Assembly: GCF_900091455.1 (NCBI RefSeq)
Contig: NZ_LT607412.1
Location: 5,394,001-5,458,000 of the forward strand
DNA length: 64,000 nucleotides
DNA from: Micromonospora coriariae
GTDB taxonomy: Bacteria > Actinomycetota > Actinomycetes > Mycobacteriales > Micromonosporaceae
Direction: 5' to 3'
The notes under the pieces: generated by a model
Told to the model about the DNA's origin: nothing
The model's database searches: none
Seen by the model: the letters and a program-made list of their open reading frames with translations, nothing else
Shown: in pieces, positions 55,118 through 64,000 of the stretch
Numbering within the stretch: the stretch's first letter is position 1
Layout: each line of letters begins with the position of its first letter
Position numbers and translations under genes: made by a program

Positions 55118-56110
55118 TCAGACCTGCGTGATGACGTTCTTGCCGTACGAGGAGAGGGTCTTCTCCTTGTCGTCGTGCATGAGGTAGAGGGCGAAGTTGT
55201 GCACCCCGATCTCCTTGAGCTCCTGCAGCCGGTCGACGTGGGCTGACTCGGGGCCGACGAGGCAGAACCGGTCGACGATCTCATCGGGCACGAAGTCGGT
55301 GGACGGATTGCCGGCGCGGCCGTGGTGTGCGTAGTCGTAGCCTGCGCGCCCCCTGATGTAGTCGGTGAGCGCCTTCGGCACGACCCCGGAGTCGCCGTAG
55401 CGGGCGACCAGGTCGGCCACGTGGTTGCCGACCATGCCGCCGAACCAGCGCAGCTGATCCCGTTGGTGCGCCAGGTTTGTGCCCACGTAGGCGGGTGCGG
55501 CCACGCACACCGTGATCGAGTCGGGATCTCGACCTGCCGCGGTGGCCGCATCGCGTACCGAGCCGATCGTCCAGCGGGCGATGTCGGGGTCGGCCGTCTG
55601 CAGGATGAAGCCGTCGGCCTGCTCACCGACCAGCCGCAGCGCTTTCGGGCCGTAGGCGGCCATCCAGATCTCCAGCCGGCCGTCGCGCACCCAGGGGATG
55701 CGCACCGCCGTGCCGTGGTGCTCGACCTCGTTGCCCTCGGCCAGCTCCTTGATGACGTGCATCGCTTCCTTCAGCGTGGCCAGGCTCGCCGGCGGCTGGC
55801 CGATGACCCGCCGGGCCGAGTCGCCGCGGCCGATCCCGCACACCGTGCGGTTGCCGAACATGTCGTTGAGCGTGGCGAAGAGCGACGCGGTGACCGACCA
55901 GTCGCGGGTGCTCGGGTTGGTCACCATCGGCCCGACGATCAGGTGCTTGGTTGCGGCGAGGACCTGCGAGTAGATGACGAACGGCTCCTGCCACAGCACG
56001 CAGGAGTCGAACGTCCACCCGTAGCGGAACCCGTTGTCCTCGGCGGCGGTGAGGCCGGCCACGACGTCGCGCGCCGGCGGGTCGGTCTGGAGTACGACAC
56101 CGAAGTCCAC
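55118..56110 (-). CDS. LLM-class flavin/F420 oxidoreductase linked to pyrimidine catabolism (TIGR03842-like)
   Basis: This 330-aa TIM-barrel protein (MDFGVVLQTDPPARDVVAGL) has luciferase-like motifs: FRYGWTFDSCVLWQEPFVIY, LIVGPMVTNPSTRDWSVTAS, NRTVCGIGRGDSARRVIG and WMAAYGPKALRLVGEQADGF. It lies 12 bases after the dihydropyrimidinase gene, in the same unit. Family members of this type recur beside dihydropyrimidinases. With no classical dihydropyrimidine dehydrogenase in view, it might do the first reductive or oxidative step on the pyrimidine ring; this is an inference. Confidence 0.85.
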   Translation of the reverse strand: MDFGVVLQTDPPARDVVAGLTAAEDNGFRYGWTFDSCVLWQEPFVIYSQVLAATKHLIVGPMVTNPSTRDWSVTASLFATLNDMFGNRTVCGIGRGDSARRVIGQPPASLATLKEAMHVIKELAEGNEVEHHGTAVRIPWVRDGRLEIWMAAYGPKALRLVGEQADGFILQTADPDIARWTIGSVRDAATAAGRDPDSITVCVAAPAYVGTNLAHQRDQLRWFGGMVGNHVADLVARYGDSGVVPKALTDYIRGRAGYDYAHHGRAGNPSTDFVPDEIVDRFCLVGPESAHVDRLQELKEIGVHNFALYLMHDDKEKTLSSYGKNVITQV

Positions 56111-56122
56111 GGCTCCTCCTTT

Positions 56123-57526
56123 TCAGACCAGGTACTGACTGAGGTCGCGCTTGAGGAACCTGCCGTGCCCGGCCGCGCCGTGAAAGGCGTTGTCATCGAC
56201 GACGACTCGACCACGGGACAGCACGGTGCAGACCTTCCCGGTCAGCTCCATGCCCTCGTACGCGGAGTAGTCCACGTTCATGTGGTGGGTGCTGGCCGAG
56301 ATGGTCTGCTGGGCCGTCGGGTCGTACACCGTGATGTCCGCGTCGGCGCCCGGCGCGATGACGCCCTTGCGCGGGTAGAGCCCGAACATCCTGGCGGGCG
56401 TGGTCGAGCTGATCTCCACCCAGCGCGGCAGGGTGATCTCGCCTTTCACGACGCCCTGATAGAGCAGGTCCATCCGGTGCTCGACGCCGGGCATCCCGTT
56501 CGGGATCTTGGAGAAGTCTCCCCGGCCCAGCTCCTTCTGGTCCTTGAAGCAGAAGGGGCAGTGGTCGGTGGACACCAGCGACAGGTCGTTGGTGCGCAGG
56601 CCCCGCCACAACTCCGCCTGGTGCTCCTTGGGGCGCAGTGGGGGAGAGGCGACGTACTTCGCGCCCTCGAAGTCGGGCCTGGCCAGATCCTCCAGCGACA
56701 GGAACAGGTACTGCGGGCAGGTCTCGGCGAACACGTTCTGCCCGGTGTCACGCGCCTGGGTGACCGCGTCCAGGGCGTGCGCGGCGGAGAGGTGCACGAT
56801 GTACAGCGGCGAGCCGGTGACCTTGGCCAGCGCGATCGCCCGCGAGGTCGCCTCGCCCTCCAGTTCGGGCGGCCGGGTCAGGCCGTGCTGCACCGGGTCC
56901 GTCTGACCGTTGGCCAGCGCCTCGAGGACGAGCTGGTCGATGGCGATGCCGTTCTCCGCGTGCATCATGATCATCGACCCGGTGTCCCGGGCCTTCTGCA
57001 TCGCCCGCAGGATCTCCCCGTCGGTGGCGTAGAAGACCCCCGGATAGGCCATGAACATCTTGAACGTGTTGACGCCCGCGTCGATGCAGGCGTCCATCTC
57101 CTTCAGAGACGTGTCGTTGACGTCTGAGACGATCATGTGGAACCCGTAGTCGATCGCGCAGTTGCCGTCGGCCTTGCTGTGCCACTTGTCCAGCGCGGAC
57201 AGCACGGACGTGCCCTTGCCCTGTACGGCGAAGTCGATGATGGTCGTCGTGCCGCCCCAGGCTGCCGCAATCGTTCCGGTCTCGAAGTTGTCCGCCGAGA
57301 ACGTGCCACCGAACGGCATCTCCATGTGGGTGTGGCCGTCGATGCCGCCCGGCACCACGTACTTTCCGCTGGCGTCGATCACGCGCTCAGCACCGGACGC
57401 CCACTGCTCGGCCAGACCCGAGTCGGGCGCGGCGAGCGCCGCTATCCGCTCGCCCTCGACCAGCACGTCCGCCGGGTACGCCCCGGTGGCGTTGACGATC
57501 GTTCCGTTGCGGATGACGATGCTCAC
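56123..57526 (-). CDS. hydA: Dihydropyrimidinase (D-hydantoinase)
   Basis: GTG 57526 overlaps the previous stop in GTGA; 467 aa, normal length. The full metal site of cyclic amidohydrolases is present: GIDGHTHMEM (His65, His67), carbamylated Lys156 in NTFKMFMAYPG, His189 in MMHAENG, His245 in YIVHLSAAH and Asp321 in VSTDHCPF. It opens dihydrouracil or dihydrothymine to N-carbamoyl-beta-amino acids. It sits between the amidohydrolase and LLM genes. Confidence 0.95.
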   Translation of the reverse strand: MSIVIRNGTIVNATGAYPADVLVEGERIAALAAPDSGLAEQWASGAERVIDASGKYVVPGGIDGHTHMEMPFGGTFSADNFETGTIAAAWGGTTTIIDFAVQGKGTSVLSALDKWHSKADGNCAIDYGFHMIVSDVNDTSLKEMDACIDAGVNTFKMFMAYPGVFYATDGEILRAMQKARDTGSMIMMHAENGIAIDQLVLEALANGQTDPVQHGLTRPPELEGEATSRAIALAKVTGSPLYIVHLSAAHALDAVTQARDTGQNVFAETCPQYLFLSLEDLARPDFEGAKYVASPPLRPKEHQAELWRGLRTNDLSLVSTDHCPFCFKDQKELGRGDFSKIPNGMPGVEHRMDLLYQGVVKGEITLPRWVEISSTTPARMFGLYPRKGVIAPGADADITVYDPTAQQTISASTHHMNVDYSAYEGMELTGKVCTVLSRGRVVVDDNAFHGAAGHGRFLKRDLSQYLV

Positions 57527-58361
57527 GGCGTCACCAGCGATTCGTACGTGTCGGGACGGCGGTCGCGGTAGAAGGCCCACAGGTCACGGACCTCGGCCAG
57601 CTTGTCCATGTCCAGGTCGCGGACGACAACCTCCGCCTCGCTGTCCGACGCCGCGTCGCCGACCAGTTGCCCGCGCGGGTCCACGAAGTACGACTGGCCG
57701 TAGAAGTCGTTGTCACCCAACGGTTCCACGCCGACCCGGTTGATCGCGCCGACGTAGTACTCGTTGGCGACCGCGGCCGCGGGCTGCTCCAGCCGCCACA
57801 GGTACTCCGACAGGCCACGGCTGGTCGCCGACGGGTTGAAAACGATCTTCGCACCGGCCAGGCCGAGCGCACGCCAGCCCTCGGGGAAGTGCCGCTCGTA
57901 GCAGATGTAGACGCCGATGCGCCCCACGGCGGTGTCGAACACCGGATAGCCGAGGTTCCCCGGCCGGAAGTAGAACTTCTCCCAGAACCCCTTCACCTGC
58001 GGAATGTGGTTCTTCCGGTGCTTGCCGAGGTAGGTGCCGTCGGCGTCGATCACCGCGGCGGTGTTGTAGTAGACACCGGGCTGCTCCTGCTCGTACATCG
58101 GCACGATCAGCACCACGCCGTGCTGCTCGGCGACCTCGCGCATCAGCGCGGTCGTCGGCCCGTCCGGGATGGCCTCGGTGTACGAGTAGTAGTCCGCGTC
58201 CTGGATCTGGCAGAAGTACGGGCCGTAGAACAACTCCTGCAGGCAGACCACCTGTGCGCCCTGCGAGGCGGCGCTGCGGATGGCCTCGACCGCGTTGGCG
58301 ATCATCGACTCCTTGTCGCCGGTCCACTTCTGCTGCACCAGCCCGGCTCGGATGATGTTGC

Positions 58362-58365
<4 letters not shown>
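57523..58365 (-). CDS. Beta-ureidopropionase / N-carbamoyl-beta-alanine amidohydrolase (nitrilase family)
   Basis: This 280-aa protein starts at ATG 58365, overlapping the transporter stop. The nitrilase triad is visible: Glu44 in CLQELFYGPYF, Lys118 in GKHRKNHIPQ, Cys155 in YICYERHFPE. It removes carbamate from N-carbamoyl-beta-alanine or N-carbamoyl-beta-aminoisobutyrate, releasing ammonia and CO2. This follows dihydropyrimidinase in the pathway. The neighbourhood supports this substrate over other nitrilase functions. Confidence 0.92.
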
Positions 58366-59918
<1,553 letters not shown>

Positions 59919-60048
59919 CGGTCACCTCCCTGTCACGCTGCCGCAACAGCGGCCGTCCGACCGGCGCGTGCTGCGGGTGGGGGCGGATCAGCACGATCTT
60001 TATCTCGGAATGGTGGGTGTCCCGCACCCGCCACGGGCAGCGGCAAAG

Positions 60049-60087
60049 TGTCCACGCTTGCCGTGATCGGGGCACACTCTGTCCACG
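60049..60087. promoter_or_regulatory. Direct repeats TGTCCACG, candidate PucR operator
   Basis: TGTCCACG occurs at 60049-60056 and 60080-60087, 31 bases apart start to start (about three helical turns), in the 239-base gap upstream of the transporter operon. This is the right place for control by the adjacent PucR regulator. It was found by eye and may be coincidental. Confidence 0.35.
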
Positions 60088-60157
60088 GGCACGCCCGCAC
60101 GCAGCTGTCAATCGCCGCGGTGGATGGATTCGGGCCTTCTGGCGGGCCTCTGACCCG

Positions 60158-61762
60158 TCACGCGTCGTCGAGTTCGTGCACCAGCAGCGCCACGTACAAC
60201 GACAACATCGACTCCGGGTCCTCCAGCGACACCCCCAGCACCTGCGCGATCCGCGACAACTGCTGGTAGTAGGCCGTACGGGACAGGTGCGCGGCGCCGG
60301 CCGCCGCCGACTTGTTCCCGCCCTGCTCGCAGAAGCAGCGCAGCAGCTCCATCAGCCGGCTGCCCTGGCTGTCGTCGCGCGCCAGCAGGGGCCCGAGCTC
60401 CCGGTGAGCGAACGCCCGGACACGCTCGTCCTCGCGCAGCAGGTGCAGCAGGCCACGCAGTCGCACGTCGTCCAGCCGGTGGTAGACCTTGGCGCCGGGG
60501 GAGCGGAGCGCGGCACCTGCGACGTGGGCGGCCTCGCCAAGACTGCGCCGCACATCGGACACCTGCGACACCGTCGTGCCGACGGCCACCACCACGGCAC
60601 TGGCCGCCGAGCGGTGAACCTCTCTGGCCAACCGCCGTAGGATCGCATCGACCTCCGCCTGCGCCGGCAACGACAACAACGCGCGCACGCTGGTGTCGTC
60701 CACGACGCCCACCAACGCCGGCACACTCACCCGCCGCGCGGCCAATGCGGTGGCCTCGGCGAGGTCCCGCAACACCTCCTGCGTGGCCAGTGCGGGGGCG
60801 CGCGGCGTGATGCTCCCCGGTCGGATCGCCACCCCGACCAGTTTCCGCCGCTCCAACGCAACGCCCAACGCGGCCGCCCGGGTGGTCAGATCAGCAGGAG
60901 GCAGGGCCTGGCCGAGCAGTTGCGCGAGCAACATCCGGTGCGTCTGCCGCTCCAGGCTCTCCCGATCCCGCGCCACCAGCCGGTGCACCGCCAGTGCCGA
61001 CGCGGCCCGCTCCGCGACCACCACGTGACGGTGCGGGGGAGGGGCCGGCGAGAGCAGAACCAGCCGTCCCCAGTCGGCGCCCTGCGCGCCGACCGCGGTG
61101 ATCAGCCAGCCGGCTTCCTCGTCGTAGGCGGTCCGTTGGGACACCGCCACGGACCGGGACCGCTGCCCCCAGTCGGTCAGCAGCTCGATCGGATCCTGCC
61201 CGGCCGCGTCGTACGCGAGCACGTCGTGCCCCAGCGTCTCCAGGACCACCGGCAGCCCGGAGATCCTCGCGACCTCGCGCAACACCTCGGCTGGCTCCGC
61301 CCCGGCGACCGTGAGCGCGGTGAACGTCTCGTGCACCTGCTCAGCCGCCCGCAGCTCGGCGAGCTGCGCGTCCACGATCAACGCCACGACCGCCTCCGTG
61401 ACGGACACGAACTGGGTCTCCCGCGCCAGCGTGATCAGTGGAAGTCGGTGTCGTTCCGCGGCCGCCACCAGCGCGTCCGGCACGTGGTCGCTCCAGCGCC
61501 GGACCAACTCCACCACCAGCCCCGCCGCGCCGACAGCGGCCAGGTCATCCACGTACGCAGTCAGTGCCGTTTCCTCTTCCGGCAGCGCGATGCCGGTGGT
61601 CAGCACGAGCTCGCCGCCGCGCAGCAGATGGGCGATGTCGGCGACCTCCGCCGCATGAACCCAGCGCACGGGCCGCTGCATGCCATCGGACCCCGCGACG
61701 ACGCGTGGCCGGCCGCGCCGGATCACGGGCAGCGCCACCGCTTCTGCGACCGTCGGATACAT
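60158..61762 (-). CDS. PucR-family transcriptional regulator
   Basis: ATG 61762 follows a GGGGAGG site; 534 aa. The N-terminal purine-catabolism domain (MYPTVAEAVALPVIRRGRPR, RWVHAAEVADIAHLLRGGEL, VLTTGIALP) senses the inducer, a GAF/GGDEF-like middle follows, and the C-terminal PucR helix-turn-helix is clear (ELLRCFCEQGGNKSAAAGAA, HLSRTAYYQQLSRIAQVLGV). It lies upstream on the same strand as the catabolic operon and divergent from the aminotransferase gene, so it likely controls both. Confidence 0.92.
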   Translation of the reverse strand: MYPTVAEAVALPVIRRGRPRVVAGSDGMQRPVRWVHAAEVADIAHLLRGGELVLTTGIALPEEETALTAYVDDLAAVGAAGLVVELVRRWSDHVPDALVAAAERHRLPLITLARETQFVSVTEAVVALIVDAQLAELRAAEQVHETFTALTVAGAEPAEVLREVARISGLPVVLETLGHDVLAYDAAGQDPIELLTDWGQRSRSVAVSQRTAYDEEAGWLITAVGAQGADWGRLVLLSPAPPPHRHVVVAERAASALAVHRLVARDRESLERQTHRMLLAQLLGQALPPADLTTRAAALGVALERRKLVGVAIRPGSITPRAPALATQEVLRDLAEATALAARRVSVPALVGVVDDTSVRALLSLPAQAEVDAILRRLAREVHRSAASAVVVAVGTTVSQVSDVRRSLGEAAHVAGAALRSPGAKVYHRLDDVRLRGLLHLLREDERVRAFAHRELGPLLARDDSQGSRLMELLRCFCEQGGNKSAAAGAAHLSRTAYYQQLSRIAQVLGVSLEDPESMLSLYVALLVHELDDA

Positions 61763-61886
61763 GCCGCCTCCCCTGCGGGGTTGCACACAACGTAGCGCCA
61801 TCGATGCCGACCCGTACAGGTTGTCGGTGGCGGTGAGCACCGAAGTCTCGGGACACTCGGCTGAGGTACGAGATACGGAGGACGCG

Positions 61887-63176
61887 ATGGCGCATCGGGA
61901 GTTGCTGCATCGACACCGGTCCGTGCTGCCGAAGTGGCTGGCCCTCTACTACGAGGAGCCGATTGAGATCGCCAGCGCGCACGGTCGCCGGGTGACCGAT
62001 CGTGAGGGCCGCACGTACCTCGACTTCTTCGGCGGCATCCTCACCAACTCGATCGGCTACGACGTGGCCGAGATCAGCGACGCGGTCCGATCGCAGGTCG
62101 ACACCGGCGTGCTGCACTCCTCGACGCTGTACCTGATCGAGTCGCAGGTCGAGCTCGCCGAGAAGATCGCGCACCTGTCCGGGATCCCGGACGCGAAGGT
62201 GTTCTTCACGAACTCGGGCACGGAGGCCAACGAGACCGCGTTGATGCTCGCCACGCAGCACCGCCGCAGCGGGCAGGTGCTCGCGCTGCGCAACTCGTAC
62301 CACGGGCGCGCGTTCGCCACCGTCGCGATCACCGGTATCCGCGGCTGGTCGGCCAGCGAGCTCAGCCCGATCAAGGTGAGCTGGGTGCACGGTGGCTACC
62401 GGTACCGCAGCCCCTTCAAGGACCTGTCGGACGCCGACTACGTCAAGGCGTGCGTCGCCGACCTGCGCGAGGTGATCGAGACCGCGACCGCCGGGGACGT
62501 GGCGTGCATGATCGTCGAGCCGATCCAGGGTGTGGGCGGTTTCGCCTCCCCGCCCGACGGCCTGTTCCGCGAGTTCAAGAAGGTGCTCGACGAGTACGGC
62601 ATCCTGCTCGTCTCCGACGAGGTCCAGACCGGTTGGGGCCGTACCGGCGAGCATTTCTGGGGCATCCAGGCGCACGACGTCGTGCCGGACGCGATGACCT
62701 TCGCCAAGGGACTCGGCAATGGTCTGGCGATCGGCGGTGTCGTCGCGCGCGCGGAACTCATGGACTGCCTGCAGGCCAACTCGATCTCCACCTTCGGTGG
62801 CAACCCGATCTCCACCGCGGGTGCCCTCGCCACCCTCAACTACCTGCTCGACCACGACCTGCAGGCGAACGCCGCGAAGCTGGGAAACCGCCTGATCCAT
62901 GGCCTTCGCTCGGTCGCCGCGACGCATCCGGTGGTCGGCGACGTACGCGGCAAGGGTCTGATGCTCGCCCTCGAGTTCGTCGGCCCGGCCGGCGAACCGA
63001 ATCCCGCGGCCGCGGCGGCCCTGCTGGAGGAGGCGCGCAGTCGCGGACTGCTGGTCGGCAAGGGCGGCCTGCACGGCAACGTGATCCGGCTGGCGCCGCC
63101 GATGACGCTCACCGAGGACGAGGCCGACGAGGCGCTGAGCATTCTCACTAAGGCGATTGAGGCGGTGCCGGCATGA
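61887..63176 (+). CDS. Class III omega-aminotransferase (beta-alanine / beta-aminoisobutyrate type)
   Basis: This 429-aa PLP enzyme starts at ATG 61887 after CGGAGG. Motifs: FFTNSGTEANETALMLA, RNSYHGRAFATVAITG, MIVEPIQGVGGFASP, LVSDEVQTGWGRTGEHFWG and the PLP Lys about 274 in TFAKGLGNGLAIGG. It fits enzymes that transaminate beta-alanine or 3-aminoisobutyrate from pyrimidine breakdown, since the next gene encodes the matching semialdehyde dehydrogenase with a 4-base overlap. Exact substrate is not proven. Confidence 0.9.
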   Translation: MAHRELLHRHRSVLPKWLALYYEEPIEIASAHGRRVTDREGRTYLDFFGGILTNSIGYDVAEISDAVRSQVDTGVLHSSTLYLIESQVELAEKIAHLSGIPDAKVFFTNSGTEANETALMLATQHRRSGQVLALRNSYHGRAFATVAITGIRGWSASELSPIKVSWVHGGYRYRSPFKDLSDADYVKACVADLREVIETATAGDVACMIVEPIQGVGGFASPPDGLFREFKKVLDEYGILLVSDEVQTGWGRTGEHFWGIQAHDVVPDAMTFAKGLGNGLAIGGVVARAELMDCLQANSISTFGGNPISTAGALATLNYLLDHDLQANAAKLGNRLIHGLRSVAATHPVVGDVRGKGLMLALEFVGPAGEPNPAAAAALLEEARSRGLLVGKGGLHGNVIRLAPPMTLTEDEADEALSILTKAIEAVPA

Positions 63177-64000
63177 GGATCACGCACCGGATCGGCGGCA
63201 AGGCATGGACCGGCATCGCCCAGCGCACGGGTGACGTGTACGACCCCGCGACGGGTCAGGTCGGCGGGCAGGTCGATTTCGCCAGCGCCTCGGACGTCGA
63301 CGAGGCGGTCACCGCCGCCGGCGAAGCCTTCTCCGGGTGGCGCAACGCCTCCCTGGCCCGACGGACGAACGTGATGTTCGCGTTCCGCGAACTGCTCAAC
63401 GCCCGCAAGTCCGACCTCGCCGAGATCATCACCGCCGAGCACGGCAAGGTGCTCTCCGACGCGGCGGGCGAGATACAGCGTGCGCTGGAGGCGGTGGAGT
63501 TCGCCTGCGGCATCCCGCAGTTGCTCAAGGGCGGGTTCAGCGAGAACGCCTCGACCAAGGTGGACGTGTACTCGATCCAGCAGCCGCTCGGCGTGGTCGG
63601 GGTGATCTCCCCGTTCAACTTCCCGGCGATGGTGCCGCTGTGGTTCGTGCCCAACGCCATCGCCTGCGGCAACACAGTGGTGCTCAAGCCGAGCGAGAAG
63701 GACCCCTCCGCGGCGAACTTCCTGGCGGAGCTCTTCGCCGAGGCCGGGCTACCCGATGGCGTGTTCAACGTCGTGCACGGCGACAAGGAGGCTGTCGACC
63801 GGATCCTCGAGCATCCTCAGGTCAAGGCCGTCTCGTTCGTCGGGTCGACGCCTATCGCCCGGTACGTCTACGAAACCGCGACGCGCAACGGCAAGCGGGT
63901 GCAGGCGCTCGGCGGCGCGAAGAACCACATGGTCGTGCTGCCCGACGCCGACCTCGACCTCGCCGCGGACGCCGCCGTCTCGGCCGGATTCGGCTCGGCC
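63173..64000 (+). CDS. mmsA: CoA-acylating methylmalonate-semialdehyde dehydrogenase (3' truncated by window)
   Basis: The visible 276 residues match the aldehyde dehydrogenase fold of MmsA: HRIGGKAWTGIAQRTGDVYD, FRELLNARKSDLAEIITAEH, PLGVVGVISPFNFPAMVPLW, ACGNTVVLKPSEKDPS and VKAVSFVGSTPIARYVYETA. The catalytic Cys lies beyond the end. It turns malonate or methylmalonate semialdehyde into acetyl- or propionyl-CoA, the last step of beta-alanine and beta-aminoisobutyrate use. The GGAKNHMVVLPDAD segment is typical of MmsA rather than general aldehyde dehydrogenases. Confidence 0.92.
   Translation, partial: MRITHRIGGKAWTGIAQRTGDVYDPATGQVGGQVDFASASDVDEAVTAAGEAFSGWRNASLARRTNVMFAFRELLNARKSDLAEIITAEHGKVLSDAAGEIQRALEAVEFACGIPQLLKGGFSENASTKVDVYSIQQPLGVVGVISPFNFPAMVPLWFVPNAIACGNTVVLKPSEKDPSAANFLAELFAEAGLPDGVFNVVHGDKEAVDRILEHPQVKAVSFVGSTPIARYVYETATRNGKRVQALGGAKNHMVVLPDADLDLAADAAVSAGFGSA

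Overview
The window is very GC-rich, with strong G/C bias at third codon positions, many 4-base ATGA/GTGA gene overlaps, GTG/TTG starts, F420-type oxidoreductases, DUF397/XRE-DUF5753 and DUF2267 genes and PucR regulation. This points to an actinomycete chromosome, most likely Micromonosporaceae; I infer the family from style and cannot prove it from the sequence alone.

Positions 1-36,900 are a defence/accessory island. It opens with the C-terminal end of an N-6 adenine methylase, followed by a Ser/Thr kinase, a DExH SNF2-type helicase and a 1,635-aa adenine methyltransferase joined by a 4-base overlap. The helicase-methylase pair is the signature of class 1 DISARM (DrmD-DrmMI). The unit is then interrupted by an IS5-family element (9959-10850) and about 7 kb of cargo: a DUF397/XRE pair, decayed genes, a protein with a Cys/His-rich N-terminus, membrane and hypothetical proteins. 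A leftward pair encodes a RAMA-CBS-HEPN protein and a PD-(D/E)XK-like nuclease. Divergent from it runs a rightward unit: a 2,140-aa DExH helicase with DUF1998 and a C-terminal nuclease-like domain, a RelE-like/UvrD helicase fusion and a second kinase with a short TPR tail. After small DivIVA-like and Cys/His genes comes a 1,997-aa transglutaminase-like/DUF4011/SF1 helicase/MTES_1575-like/DUF3320 protein. I read this as a DISARM-related array with unusual nuclease modules rather than any textbook system.

Positions 37,100-41,700 hold small core-type genes: two DUF2267 paralogues, an LLM flavoprotein, a PPOX F420 protein, a VOC protein, an unknown 384-aa protein and a truncated Ddn-like nitroreductase.

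Positions 41,660-55,046 are a respiratory locus. Leftward ccmCEFGH (System I cytochrome c maturation, with ccmA, ccmB and ccmD not seen) diverges from a rightward caa3 oxidase and bc complex operon (ctaC with fused cytochrome c, ctaD, ctaE, a membrane protein, a ctaG-like gene, monohaem and dihaem cytochromes c, Rieske protein, cytochrome b).

Positions 55,118-64,000 are a reductive pyrimidine catabolism locus. Leftward it encodes an NCS1 transporter, a beta-ureidopropionase-like amidohydrolase, a dihydropyrimidinase and an LLM flavin oxidoreductase. A PucR regulator lies upstream on the same strand, and divergent from it are an omega-aminotransferase and a methylmalonate-semialdehyde dehydrogenase cut by the window end. 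No classical dihydropyrimidine dehydrogenase is visible.
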